A program made the translations under genes and the position numbers. The notes under the pieces were generated by a model that saw nothing but the letters and a program-made list of their open reading frames with translations, was not told the DNA's origin and did not search any database. A stretch of DNA of 64,000 bases from Gallionella sp. (lineage in GTDB: Bacteria; Pseudomonadota; Gammaproteobacteria; Burkholderiales; Gallionellaceae): the NCBI GenBank assembly GCA_023229845.1, contig JALNYK010000008.1, forward strand, positions 1-64,000. Reading direction: 5' to 3'. This document shows positions 28,536 through 38,105 of this stretch, piece by piece (within the stretch, counting starts at the first letter, position 1; every line of letters starts with the position of its first letter).

Positions 28536-30062
28536 CTACATCGAAGTGACGCTCATCGCCAGATTGAGTTCCATCTGATCGTCGTCTACAGGCTTGTCTG
28601 ACTTGCTGGCGCCGCGCGCCGCCTCGATCGCATCCAGGTATTCGGCCGTGATGTCGCCGGTGATGTAGCAACCGTCGAAACAGGAGGCATCGAAATCGAC
28701 GATGGCCGGATTGGCCTTGCGCACCGATGCCTTCAGGTCTTCCAGATCCTGGTAGATGATACCGTCCGCGCCGATCTCGCGGCATATCTCCTCGTCGCTG
28801 CGACCGGTGGCGATCAGTTCTGTGCGGCTGGGCATGTCGATACCGTACACGTTCGGGAAACGCACCGGGGGTGCGGCGGAGGCGAAGTACACCTTCAGCG
28901 CGCCGGCGTCGCGCGCCATCTGCACGATCTCGCGGCTGGTGGTGCCGCGCACGATGGAATCGTCCACCAGCAGCACGTTCTTGCCCTTGAACTCGACGCC
29001 GATCGCGTTCAGCTTCTGGCGCACCGATTTCTTGCGCATCGCCTGTCCCGGCATGATGAAAGTGCGGCCGATGTAGCGGTTCTTCACGAAGCCTTCGCGG
29101 AACGGGATGTCGAGGTGGTTAGCCAGTTGCAGCGCGCTCGGGCGGCTGGAATCGGGGATGGGGATCACCACGTCGATGTCCACCTCGCTCCAGGTACGCT
29201 TGAGCTTCTCGGCCAGATATTCGCCCATGTACAGCCGGCTCTCGTACACCGAAACGCCGTCGATCACCGAGTCCGGGCGCGCGAAATACACGTATTCGAA
29301 GATGCAGGAATTCAGCTTGGCCTTATCGCTGCATTGCTTGCTGTGCAGCTTGCCGTCGAAATCGACGAACACCGCCTCGCCCGGCGCGACATCGCGCAGA
29401 AACTTGAAGCCCAGCGTGTCGAGCGCGACGCTCTCGGAGGCGATCAGGTACTCGGAGCCCTGCGCGGTCTCGTTGACGCCGATCACCAGCGGGCGGATGC
29501 CGTAGATGTCGCGGAACGCCAGCAGGCCATAGCCGGCGATCATCGCGACCACCGCGTACGCGCCCTTGCAGCGCTGGTGCACGCCGGACACTGCGGCGAA
29601 AATGGTCGGCACGTCCAGACGCAGCCCCTTGGATTTCGATTGCAGTTCGTGCGCCAGCACGTTCAGCAACACTTCCGAATCGGAATTGGTGTTGACGTGG
29701 CGCAGATCGTCCATGAACAGCTGCTTCTGCAACTCGGCGGTGTTGGTCAGGTTGCCGTTGTGGCCGAGCACGATGCCGAACGGCGAATTCACGTAGAACG
29801 GCTGCGCCTCGTTGTGGTCCACCGCGGAGCCGGCGGTCGGGTAGCGCACATGCGCGATACCGGCGTTGCCCTTGAGCGCGCGCATGTTGCGCGTGCGGAA
29901 CACGTCGCGCACCAAGCCGTTGCCCTTATGCAGGTGGAAGGTGCGCCCCTCCAGCGTGGCGATGCCGGCGGCATCCTGCCCGCGGTGCTGCAAAACCTGC
30001 AGGCCGTCGTACAGCAACTGATTGGCCGGCGTATGCGAAACGACTCCGAGAATGCCACACAT
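28536..30062 (-). CDS. purF: Amidophosphoribosyltransferase
   Basis: A 508-residue enzyme for the first committed step of purine synthesis (PRPP plus glutamine to phosphoribosylamine). It has the N-terminal Cys2 nucleophile in MCGILGVV, and the PRPP loop [18 protein letters not shown] in the C-terminal phosphoribosyltransferase domain. It is preceded by cvpA, 36 bases upstream, as in many proteobacteria. Confidence 0.98.
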   Translation of the reverse strand: MCGILGVVSHTPANQLLYDGLQVLQHRGQDAAGIATLEGRTFHLHKGNGLVRDVFRTRNMRALKGNAGIAHVRYPTAGSAVDHNEAQPFYVNSPFGIVLGHNGNLTNTAELQKQLFMDDLRHVNTNSDSEVLLNVLAHELQSKSKGLRLDVPTIFAAVSGVHQRCKGAYAVVAMIAGYGLLAFRDIYGIRPLVIGVNETAQGSEYLIASESVALDTLGFKFLRDVAPGEAVFVDFDGKLHSKQCSDKAKLNSCIFEYVYFARPDSVIDGVSVYESRLYMGEYLAEKLKRTWSEVDIDVVIPIPDSSRPSALQLANHLDIPFREGFVKNRYIGRTFIMPGQAMRKKSVRQKLNAIGVEFKGKNVLLVDDSIVRGTTSREIVQMARDAGALKVYFASAAPPVRFPNVYGIDMPSRTELIATGRSDEEICREIGADGIIYQDLEDLKASVRKANPAIVDFDASCFDGCYITGDITAEYLDAIEAARGASKSDKPVDDDQMELNLAMSVTSM

Positions 30063-30098
30063 GATGTTCTATCCTAAAAATTAACCACTCAAAAACTG

Positions 30099-30590
30099 CT
30101 AACCGCGTGCGCCGTAACGAATGCGCTGCGCGACGCCGTCAGGCAACCAGCCGCGTGTCCACAAGGCCACATCCTCGGCCGCCCGGCTGGTCTGCGCATT
30201 GCGCCAGAACGGCTGCTCCGGCATGCTCGTCAGCCCGCCCAGCCACACCAGCGCCAGCACCACCAACAATCCGCGCACCAGCCCGAACACGCCGCCCATC
30301 GTCCTATCCAGCCCGCCCAAACCTACCGCTTTCACCAGTCGGGAGAACAGCCACACCAGCACACTCCACAGAATCAGCGCGGCGACGAACACCGCAGCGT
30401 AAGCCATGGCGGTACGCATCGCGCCCTCGCCCGGCATCGCCGGCGCGACGTTGGACGCAAAAAATTTGCTCAACAGAAACGCAATCGGCCATCCGGCCAG
30501 CGACAGCAACTCGTAAGTCAGCCCGCGCCATACGCCGATAGCCAGCGACGCCGCCAGAATGGCGATGACGGTGTAATCGAAACCGGTCAT
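30099..30590 (-). CDS. cvpA: CvpA family membrane protein
   Basis: A 163-residue inner-membrane protein with four helices, beginning FDYTVIAILAASLAIGVWRG. CvpA is linked to colicin V production and envelope stress resistance and is typically next to purF. Its start overlaps the stop of the SPOR-domain gene by four bases. Confidence 0.94.
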   Translation of the reverse strand: MTGFDYTVIAILAASLAIGVWRGLTYELLSLAGWPIAFLLSKFFASNVAPAMPGEGAMRTAMAYAAVFVAALILWSVLVWLFSRLVKAVGLGGLDRTMGGVFGLVRGLLVVLALVWLGGLTSMPEQPFWRNAQTSRAAEDVALWTRGWLPDGVAQRIRYGARG

Positions 30591-31249
30591 TTGATGCTGA
30601 CGATGCTGGGATGCAGCCCATGCTTCTCCAGCAATTTTATGACCTTCTCCGCCTTGACTCGTTCCTCATAAGGCCCGACGCGGACGCGTATCTTGTTGCC
30701 GGCCTTCTCGGTATAGGCCTTGAAGCCCCAGTCCTTCAGCTTGGCAAGTTCCTGTTTTGCGGTATTTGGATTGGAATAGGCGCCGACCTGGGCGGCGTAG
30801 GTGACGGCCTTGTCTTCTTTCTTGGCCGAGCCGGCTGCGGGCGCGGGGGCTGCCTGGACTGCAGATTTGGATTCGGCAGATTTGGATTCGGCAGATTTGG
30901 ATTCGGCGGGCTTGGATTCGGCGGGTTCGGCCGCCTTGGGCACGGCGACGCTAACGACGGCGGAGGTCGCGGCCGGCTCGGAAACCGCGGCGACGGCGGA
31001 TGCCACAACGACGGCGGAGACGGGCAGCGCCACCGGAACCTCGGAGATCGCGACGTTAGTCACGAACTCGCCGGCCTTCTCGGGCGAGGGGATGCGCAGA
31101 TCGATGTCCTGACCGGTCGGTTTGGGCTGGCTTTCCAGCACCATGGGCAGGATCACCACCACCGCCAGCGTCAGCGCAATCGCACCGATCAGGCGGCGGC
31201 GAGCCTTGCGTCTCAGGTTCAGTTCGTCGTCTGTCAGCTCTTTGGCCAT
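30587..31249 (-). CDS. dedD: SPOR-domain cell-division protein (DedD type)
   Basis: A 220-residue bitopic protein. It has a basic cytoplasmic N-terminus (NLRRKARRRLIGAI), one membrane helix (LTLAVVVILPMVL), an Ala/Pro/Lys linker containing the tandem repeat AESKS (three times, next to AESKP), and a C-terminal SPOR domain (YAAQVGAYSNPNTAKQELAK to the end) that binds denuded septal peptidoglycan. The start at 31249 is placed in front of the KELTDDELNLRRK motif seen in homologues. Located between folC and cvpA as usual. Confidence 0.92.
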   Translation of the reverse strand: MAKELTDDELNLRRKARRRLIGAIALTLAVVVILPMVLESQPKPTGQDIDLRIPSPEKAGEFVTNVAISEVPVALPVSAVVVASAVAAVSEPAATSAVVSVAVPKAAEPAESKPAESKSAESKSAESKSAVQAAPAPAAGSAKKEDKAVTYAAQVGAYSNPNTAKQELAKLKDWGFKAYTEKAGNKIRVRVGPYEERVKAEKVIKLLEKHGLHPSIVSIK

Positions 31250-31259
31250 GCCACTATCC

Positions 31260-32525
31260 TTAATTGACGGAAAGCTCCCGGGCCTGCATCGCTTCAGCCA
31301 CGGTATGGAACGATCCGAAGGCCGCGATTCTATCATTTTCGCCTGCCTCGTTGCAGGCTAGGCGAAGTGCTTCGGCGACAGCTTCGAAGGTCCGAATCTC
31401 CCCATGCACGCCGCTGTCTTTCAGCACCCGAGTGAGCTCTTCCGCACTCGCGCCGCGCGGCACATCCAGCCCCGCGACCAGCCACACGTCGATATGCGGC
31501 TCCAGCGCCTGCACCACGCCCGCCATGTCCTTGTCCTTCAGCATCGCAAACACCGCAAAGGTCTTCGCCGGCGGCAGACTACCCAGATTCTGTGCCAGCG
31601 AACGCGCCGCATGCGGGTTGTGCGCGACGTCCAAAATCAGTTGCGGCCTGCCCGGCACGAACTGGAAGCGCCCGGCCAGCTGCACCTCGACCAGCCCACG
31701 CCGCACTGCCTCCATGTTCACCGGCAGCTTGTCTTTCAGCGCATCCAGCGCCGCCAGCACCGCGCTGGCGTTGTGCAACTGGAACGCCCCGCGCAGCGCC
31801 GGGATGGGCAGCGAGGTGCGCGCACCCGACTTGCCGAAGAAATCCCACTGCCCCTGATGCGACTTGAAACCGAATTCCTGGCCTATGCACCACAGCTCCG
31901 CGCCGATCTCCCGCGCATGGTCGCGTATCGCCTGCGGCACATCGCCGTCGGCGCAGATCGCCACGCGATCCTTGCGGAAAATGCCTGCCTTCTCGAACGC
32001 GATAGCCTCGCGCGTGTCGCCGAGATAATCGACGTGGTCAATGTCCACGCTGGTCACAACCGCGGCATCGGCGTCGAACACGTTCACCGCATCCAGCCTG
32101 CCGCCCAGCCCCACCTCGAGGATGGCGACATCGACCTTGTGCCCAACGAACAAAGACATCGCGGCCAGCGTGCCAAACTCGAAATAAGTCAGCGCGGTTT
32201 CTCCCCGCGCCTGTTCGATGCTCTCGAACGACGCGCACAACTCCGCATCGCTCGCCTGTTTTTTAGCTATGCGCACGCGCTCGTTGTAATGCAGCAGATG
32301 CGGCGAGGTATAACAGCCTACCTTGTAACCGGCGGCATGCAGGATGGACTCCAGCATCGCGCACACCGACCCCTTGCCGTTGGTGCCGCCGACGACGATG
32401 ACCGGGAATTCGGATTGAAGAGCCATCCGCTGTTTGACCTGCGCGACGCGGGCCAGGCCGAGCGCTATGGTCTTGGGGTGCAGGGATTCTAAATAGGAAA
32501 GCCAATCGGCCAGATTATTGGGCAT
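31260..32525 (-). CDS. folC: Dihydrofolate / folylpolyglutamate synthase
   Basis: A 421-residue Mur-ligase-type enzyme that adds glutamate to dihydropteroate and folates. It has the ATP loop VVGGTNGKGSVCAMLES, the TSPHLLHYNERVRI motif and the HNPHAARSLAQNL region. The start at 32525 is preferred because upstream in-frame codons (to 32558) run into a palindromic repeat. It lies 10 bases before the dedD start. Confidence 0.95.
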   Translation of the reverse strand: MPNNLADWLSYLESLHPKTIALGLARVAQVKQRMALQSEFPVIVVGGTNGKGSVCAMLESILHAAGYKVGCYTSPHLLHYNERVRIAKKQASDAELCASFESIEQARGETALTYFEFGTLAAMSLFVGHKVDVAILEVGLGGRLDAVNVFDADAAVVTSVDIDHVDYLGDTREAIAFEKAGIFRKDRVAICADGDVPQAIRDHAREIGAELWCIGQEFGFKSHQGQWDFFGKSGARTSLPIPALRGAFQLHNASAVLAALDALKDKLPVNMEAVRRGLVEVQLAGRFQFVPGRPQLILDVAHNPHAARSLAQNLGSLPPAKTFAVFAMLKDKDMAGVVQALEPHIDVWLVAGLDVPRGASAEELTRVLKDSGVHGEIRTFEAVAEALRLACNEAGENDRIAAFGSFHTVAEAMQARELSVN

Positions 32526-32533
32526 TTGATTTT

Positions 32534-32614
32534 GTAGGGTGCAATAAGCGCAGCGCATTGCACCAAATCTCGTTGAAACATCCGGCGCAATGCCCGTTGG
32601 TTATTGCGCCCTAC
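32534..32614. repeat. GTAGGGTGCAATAAGCG-type repeat upstream of folC
   Basis: GTAGGGTGCAATAAGCGCAG and TTATTGCGCCCTAC form the ends of an inverted element with inner GCATTGC/GCAATGC pairs. It lies directly at the folC start. Confidence 0.85.
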
Positions 32615-32657
32615 GCTTACTCACCATGGACTAGCTCTTGGTGCCTAGAATTTATTT

Positions 32658-33092
32658 TCATAACCACCTCATCACCTCGCGCATATGCTCAAGGTATATG
32701 CCGCTATATGTTTCTAAGCGGCGTTTTACCTCAATGGAGTAAGACTTGAATAACCAACTCCAAAAAGTTGGCGTCCAGAAGGCGCTATCGACATCTCGCC
32801 ACTTAACTCCATAAACTCCTTGTTCCCACGGAAAAACGCCGGAAGATACCCAGATGCCGACGTCATCAAAATAGAGTTCGTAGCTACGCAGAAGCAGAAC
32901 TCGATACCCGACAAAAAGCGCAGAGACGACTAACACTATGAGGCCCGCTATCCAATGAATAGACCAAGCCACAGGGACGGCTATGAAGAACAACAACAGC
33001 GCTATAAGTCCAACGCCGATATAGGCTACCCATGATTTCTTAGCAATCCACTCGCCCTTGGACGGAAAGGCGATGACGTTGTCACTGTCCAT
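32658..33092 (-). CDS. Membrane protein of unknown function (PH-like)
   Basis: A 144-residue protein. A short cytoplasmic N-terminus (DSDNVIAFPSKGEWI) is followed by two adjacent membrane helices (YIGVGLIALLLFFIAVPVAW and WIAGLIVLVVSALFVGY), then a beta-rich region (YELYFDDVGIWVSSGVFPWE...VKWRDVDSAFW) that resembles bacterial PH-like domains. The start at 33092 has GAAGGAG 6 bases upstream. It has lower GC than both neighbours and interrupts the conserved accD-folC order, so it was probably inserted. Function unknown. Confidence 0.7.
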   Translation of the reverse strand: MDSDNVIAFPSKGEWIAKKSWVAYIGVGLIALLLFFIAVPVAWSIHWIAGLIVLVVSALFVGYRVLLLRSYELYFDDVGIWVSSGVFPWEQGVYGVKWRDVDSAFWTPTFWSWLFKSYSIEVKRRLETYSGIYLEHMREVMRWL

Positions 33093-33134
33093 TTGCTCTC
33101 CTTCATGCGATGTGGCGAAAAGGCCGAACATAAT

Positions 33135-34016
33135 CTAAGCCGCCTCGATCTCCGCCACTGCTGCCTGCTTGGTCAGCAGCGTGATCAGCGTCGCGAGCTG
33201 GTTCTTCATCTCGCGGCGGTCGATGATCATGTCCACCGCGCCGTGTTCCAACAGGAACTCGGCGCGCTGGAAGCCTTCCGGCAATGTTTCGCGCACGGTC
33301 TGCTGGATCACGCGGGCGCCGGCGAAGCCGATCAGTGCGCCAGGTTCGGCGATCACTACGTCGCCGACGAAGGCGAAGCTGGCGGAGACGCCGCCCATGG
33401 TCGGGTCGGTCAGCACCGAGATGAACGGCAGCTTTTCTTCGGAGAGCTGCGTCAGCGCGGCGCAGGTCTTGGCCATCTGCATCAGCGACAGCAGGCCTTC
33501 CTGCATGCGCGCGCCGCCGCTGGCGGAGAAGCAGACGAAGGGGCATTTCTGTTCCAGCGCGACCTGCACGCCGCGCACGAAACGCTCGCCCACCACGGAG
33601 CCCATCGAACCGCCCATGAAGCTGAATTCGAACACCGCAACGACCACCGGCACCGCATGGATGCTGCCCTGCATCACCACCAGCGCATCGTCCTCGCCAG
33701 TGGTTTTCTTCGACGCGACCAAACGGTCGGAGTATTTCTTCTGGTCCTTGAACTTCAGCGTGTCGATAGGCAGCACCTCCGCGCCGATCTCGAAACGGCC
33801 CTCGCTGTCGAGCAGCAGGTCGAGACGGGTGCGCGCGGTGATGCGGTGGTGGTGGCTGCACTTCGGGCAGACGCTCTGATTCTTCTCCAGGTCGGAGTGG
33901 TACAGCACGGCCTGACAACTCGGGCACTTGCTCCACAGGCCTTCCGGCACGGTCTTCTTCGCGTCGCCGTCGCGGCGCTTGATCTTCGGGGGCAACAGTT
34001 TCTGGAACCAGCTCAT
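33135..34016 (-). CDS. accD: Acetyl-CoA carboxylase carboxyltransferase beta subunit
   Basis: A 293-residue subunit that with AccA transfers carboxyl from biotin to acetyl-CoA. It has the N-terminal zinc ribbon [20 protein letters not shown] with CPKC, and the crotonase-fold core ([20 protein letters not shown]). It is in the standard position between trpA and folC. Confidence 0.97.
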   Translation of the reverse strand: MSWFQKLLPPKIKRRDGDAKKTVPEGLWSKCPSCQAVLYHSDLEKNQSVCPKCSHHHRITARTRLDLLLDSEGRFEIGAEVLPIDTLKFKDQKKYSDRLVASKKTTGEDDALVVMQGSIHAVPVVVAVFEFSFMGGSMGSVVGERFVRGVQVALEQKCPFVCFSASGGARMQEGLLSLMQMAKTCAALTQLSEEKLPFISVLTDPTMGGVSASFAFVGDVVIAEPGALIGFAGARVIQQTVRETLPEGFQRAEFLLEHGAVDMIIDRREMKNQLATLITLLTKQAAVAEIEAA

Positions 34017-34029
34017 AAATCTCTCCTCT

Positions 34030-34826
34030 TTAGGCCTTATCGATGGCCTGTCTCAATTCCTTGACCAGCTTGCCGACGTTGGCGACGACATCCTGTTCGG
34101 TCGAATTCTCCACTTCCTGCACGATGCGGCTGCCGACGACGACGCCGTCGCACAGCTTGGCCACCGCCAGCGCGGTCTCCGCATCGCGGATGCCGAAACC
34201 GACGCCGATGGGCAGCGAAATGTATTTGCGCAGATGGGGCAGCTTCTCCGCTATCGCATCCAGATCGAGGTGGCCCGCGCCGGTGACGCCCTTCAGCGAC
34301 ACGTAATACACGTAGCCGCGCGCCAGCTTGGCGACCTCGGCGATGCGCTCGTCGCTGGTGGTGGGTGCCAACAGGAAGATCGGATCGAGGCCGTGCGCCT
34401 CCAGGTGCGCGAACGCCTCGTGGCTCTCTTCCGGCGGGAAGTCCACGGTCAGCACGCCATCGACGCCGACTGCGGCCGCGCTCTTGGCGAACGTCTCCCA
34501 GCCCATCGCCTCGATCGGGTTGCCGTAACCCATCAGCACCACCGGAGTGGAGGCATTGGTCTTGCGGAACTCGGCGACCATGCCCAACACGTCGCGCAGG
34601 GACACGTTGTGCTTCAGCGCGCGCTCGGAGGCGCGCTGTATCGTAGGGCCGTCCGCCATCGGGTCGGAGAACGGCACACCCAGCTCGATCACATCCGCGC
34701 CCGCCTCGACCAACCCGTGCATCAGCGGCACGGTCACTTGCGGATTCGGGTCGCCCGCGGTGACGAACGGGATCAGCGCGCGGCGCTGCTGCACCTTCAA
34801 CTTCTCGAATGCTGCCTGGATGCGGC

Positions 34827-34830
<4 letters not shown>
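34030..34830 (-). CDS. trpA: Tryptophan synthase alpha chain
   Basis: A 266-residue TIM-barrel that cleaves indole-glycerol phosphate. It has the catalytic regions [20 protein letters not shown] (Glu and Asp) and [14 protein letters not shown]. The ATG overlaps the trpB stop (ATGA). The product indole is channelled to TrpB. Confidence 0.97.
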
Positions 34831-36003
<1,173 letters not shown>

Positions 36004-36023
<20 letters not shown>

Positions 36024-36636
36024 CGACTCGTTTTACCTCGTTGACGAATGCCGCGACCTTCGCCGCATCCTTGATTCCTTTGCCCGCCTCTACTCCGCTG
36101 GACACGTCCACCGCGTAGGGGCGCACCCGCTCTATCGCCTCCGCGACGTTTTCCGCATCCAGCCCGCCCGACAGTATCACCGGCAGCGGCAGTTGCCGCG
36201 GGATCAACCCCCAATCGAAGGTCGCCCCGGTGCCGCCCGGCACGCCCGCCACATAGGCATCCAGCAACAGCGCCCGGGCCGTGGAAAATTGCGCCGCGCA
36301 TTGTAGCAAATCCACCCCGGCTTTGACGCGGATCGCCTTGAGGTAGGGCCGGCCGAATTGCGTGCAATATTCGGGCGACTCGTCGCCGTGGAACTGCAGC
36401 ACGTCCAGCGGCACTGTGGCCAGCACCTCGCGCACGAAAGCGGCTTCGGCATCGACGAAAAGACCTACCGTGGTGACGAACGGCGGCAGCGCCGCGACCA
36501 GTTGTGCCGCCTGTTCGGCGCTCACATGGCGCGGACTCTTCGCATAGAACACCAGCCCGATCGCGTCCGCGCCGCTGGCGGCGACGGTGCGCGCATCTTC
36601 CGCGCGCGTAATGCCGCAGATCTTCACCCGCGTCAC
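36004..36636 (-). CDS. trpF: Phosphoribosylanthranilate isomerase
   Basis: A 210-residue TIM-barrel with the family start [14 protein letters not shown] and the end [15 protein letters not shown]...[14 protein letters not shown]. The GTG start at 36636 overlaps the truA stop (GTGA) and follows GGGAGA; a longer frame to 36684 is read from truA. It isomerises phosphoribosylanthranilate in tryptophan synthesis. Confidence 0.95.
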
Positions 36637-37421
36637 AGCAGTTCTCCCGGCATCGTATCGTCGTCCATCTGCGGCAATCCCCATTTTTCCTCGTATCGAA
36701 TGCGGCGCAAGTATAAGCCATCGGGCGCGAAGGTCGGCGCGGCAAGACGGCGCTCGCGGCCTTCCAGCACATCGCGCAGCCAGTCCGGCGGATGCTTGCC
36801 CTTGCCGACGTAGACCAGACAGCCGACGATGTTGCGCACCATGTGGTGCAGGAATGCGCCGGCGCTGAGGTCGAACACGATCATGTCGCCCTCGCGGTGA
36901 ATGTCGAGCCGGGTTAGTGTTTTGACCGGCGACTTAGCCTGGCATTCCGCCGCGCGGAACGCGCTGAAGTCGTGCTCGCCCAGCAGGTGCTGCGCGGCCT
37001 CCCGCATCACTTCGACATCCAGCGGCGCATGGAACCAGCCAACCTTGCCGGATTGGATCGCCGGGCGCATCGGGCGGTTCAGCAACAGGTAGCGGTAGCT
37101 GCGTCCGTGCGCGGAGAAGCGCGCGTGAAATTCGTCCGGCACCGCATGCGCCCAGCGCACCGCGACGCTCTCCGGCAGCAGCGCGTTCGCACCGCGCACC
37201 CAGGCGGTCAGCGGCCGGTCGGTCTGCGTATCGAAATGCACCACCTGTTCGGTCGCATGCACGCCGGTGTCGGTGCGTCCGGCGGCGGTGACAGCGATGG
37301 CCTCGCCGGCGATCTGGCTCAGCGCAGCCTGCAATGCGCCCTGCACCGTCGCCCTGTCAGGCTGGCTTTGCCAGCCGGAGAACGGCCGACCGTCGTATTC
37401 GATACCCAGTGCAATCCTCAT
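36633..37421 (-). CDS. truA: tRNA pseudouridine38-40 synthase
   Basis: A 262-residue enzyme with catalytic Asp in [16 protein letters not shown] and the start [19 protein letters not shown]. It modifies uridines 38-40 of tRNA anticodon arms. The ATG at 37421 forms TGATG with the stop of the upstream gene. An ATG five codons earlier lies within that gene. Confidence 0.96.
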   Translation of the reverse strand: MRIALGIEYDGRPFSGWQSQPDRATVQGALQAALSQIAGEAIAVTAAGRTDTGVHATEQVVHFDTQTDRPLTAWVRGANALLPESVAVRWAHAVPDEFHARFSAHGRSYRYLLLNRPMRPAIQSGKVGWFHAPLDVEVMREAAQHLLGEHDFSAFRAAECQAKSPVKTLTRLDIHREGDMIVFDLSAGAFLHHMVRNIVGCLVYVGKGKHPPDWLRDVLEGRERRLAAPTFAPDGLYLRRIRYEEKWGLPQMDDDTMPGELL

Positions 37422-38032
37422 CACAAGCTCCACCATAACAGCGACAGTGCGGCACCCATCAGCAGCGCATCGCCCAGACCGAATCTGTACAACGGCAATT
37501 CCATCTCGCGAGTCGATTCGCCGTGTGGCTCAAGCAGGCCGTCCAGCGTCTCCCGCCAGCCGCGCTTGCCGCGCAGCATCGCCGCCTCGGCATAATGCAG
37601 CGTCAACGCCAGCCGCACCGCGAAACGTTCGCGCACTCCGCCCAACAATTGCAGCGGCGCGAACAGCGTATAGAGACCAGAGATCAACTGCATGCGATGC
37701 AACCGGTCCAGCAACATCGCCAGCGCGGCCAGCGCGGCCAGCAGCCGCAACAGTTGCGACAGGCCATCGAGCAGTCCCTCGCGGCTGGGACTGAACGCGC
37801 CGAACGGCGCGTACAGTGCTACGCCCGGCGTGCTCCAGGCGTAGATCAGCAGCAGCGACAGCATGATCCAGCGGGTGCGGCGCAACAACTGCGCGAACTT
37901 GTGGCGTGCAACGAAGACTGCGCACAACAGCACCGCACCGCTCGCCAACAGCAGCGCATCGAACTTCAGCAGCTGCAGCATCGCGACCAGCAAACACCAG
38001 GCAAGTATCTGGGTGGCGGGATGGAATTTCAC
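37421..38032 (-). CDS. EcfT/CbiQ-like membrane protein
   Basis: A 203-residue membrane protein with about five helices. It resembles the transmembrane T component of ECF transporters (CbiQ/EcfT): an early HPATQILAWCLLVAML, a central RRTRWIMLSLLLIYAWSTPG and a late RFAVRLALTLHYAE. No ATPase or substrate-binding partner is adjacent, and the typical A-R-[GS] coupling motifs are not obvious. It is coupled to truA by TGATG. Confidence 0.75.
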   Translation of the reverse strand: MKFHPATQILAWCLLVAMLQLLKFDALLLASGAVLLCAVFVARHKFAQLLRRTRWIMLSLLLIYAWSTPGVALYAPFGAFSPSREGLLDGLSQLLRLLAALAALAMLLDRLHRMQLISGLYTLFAPLQLLGGVRERFAVRLALTLHYAEAAMLRGKRGWRETLDGLLEPHGESTREMELPLYRFGLGDALLMGAALSLLWWSL

Positions 38033-38052
38033 GCAAAGCTCCCTGCGTCGGA

Positions 38053-38089
38053 CAAAAAGAAAACGGCAGCCCTGCTTCGAGCTGCCGTC
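38053..38089 (-). terminator. Intrinsic terminator after fimV
   Basis: On the minus strand ACGGCAGC and GCTGCCGT pair around a 10-base loop, followed by TTTCTTTTT. It lies 17 bases beyond the fimV stop and 20 bases before the next gene, separating the two transcripts. Confidence 0.9.
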
Positions 38090-38105
38090 ACCAGGAAACG
38101 CACGA

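Noticed and set aside
30840..30910. Tandem repeat GATTTGGATTCGGCA as a mobile element
   Set aside because: It is a short in-frame amplification of AESKS codons in the disordered linker of the SPOR protein, best explained by slippage.
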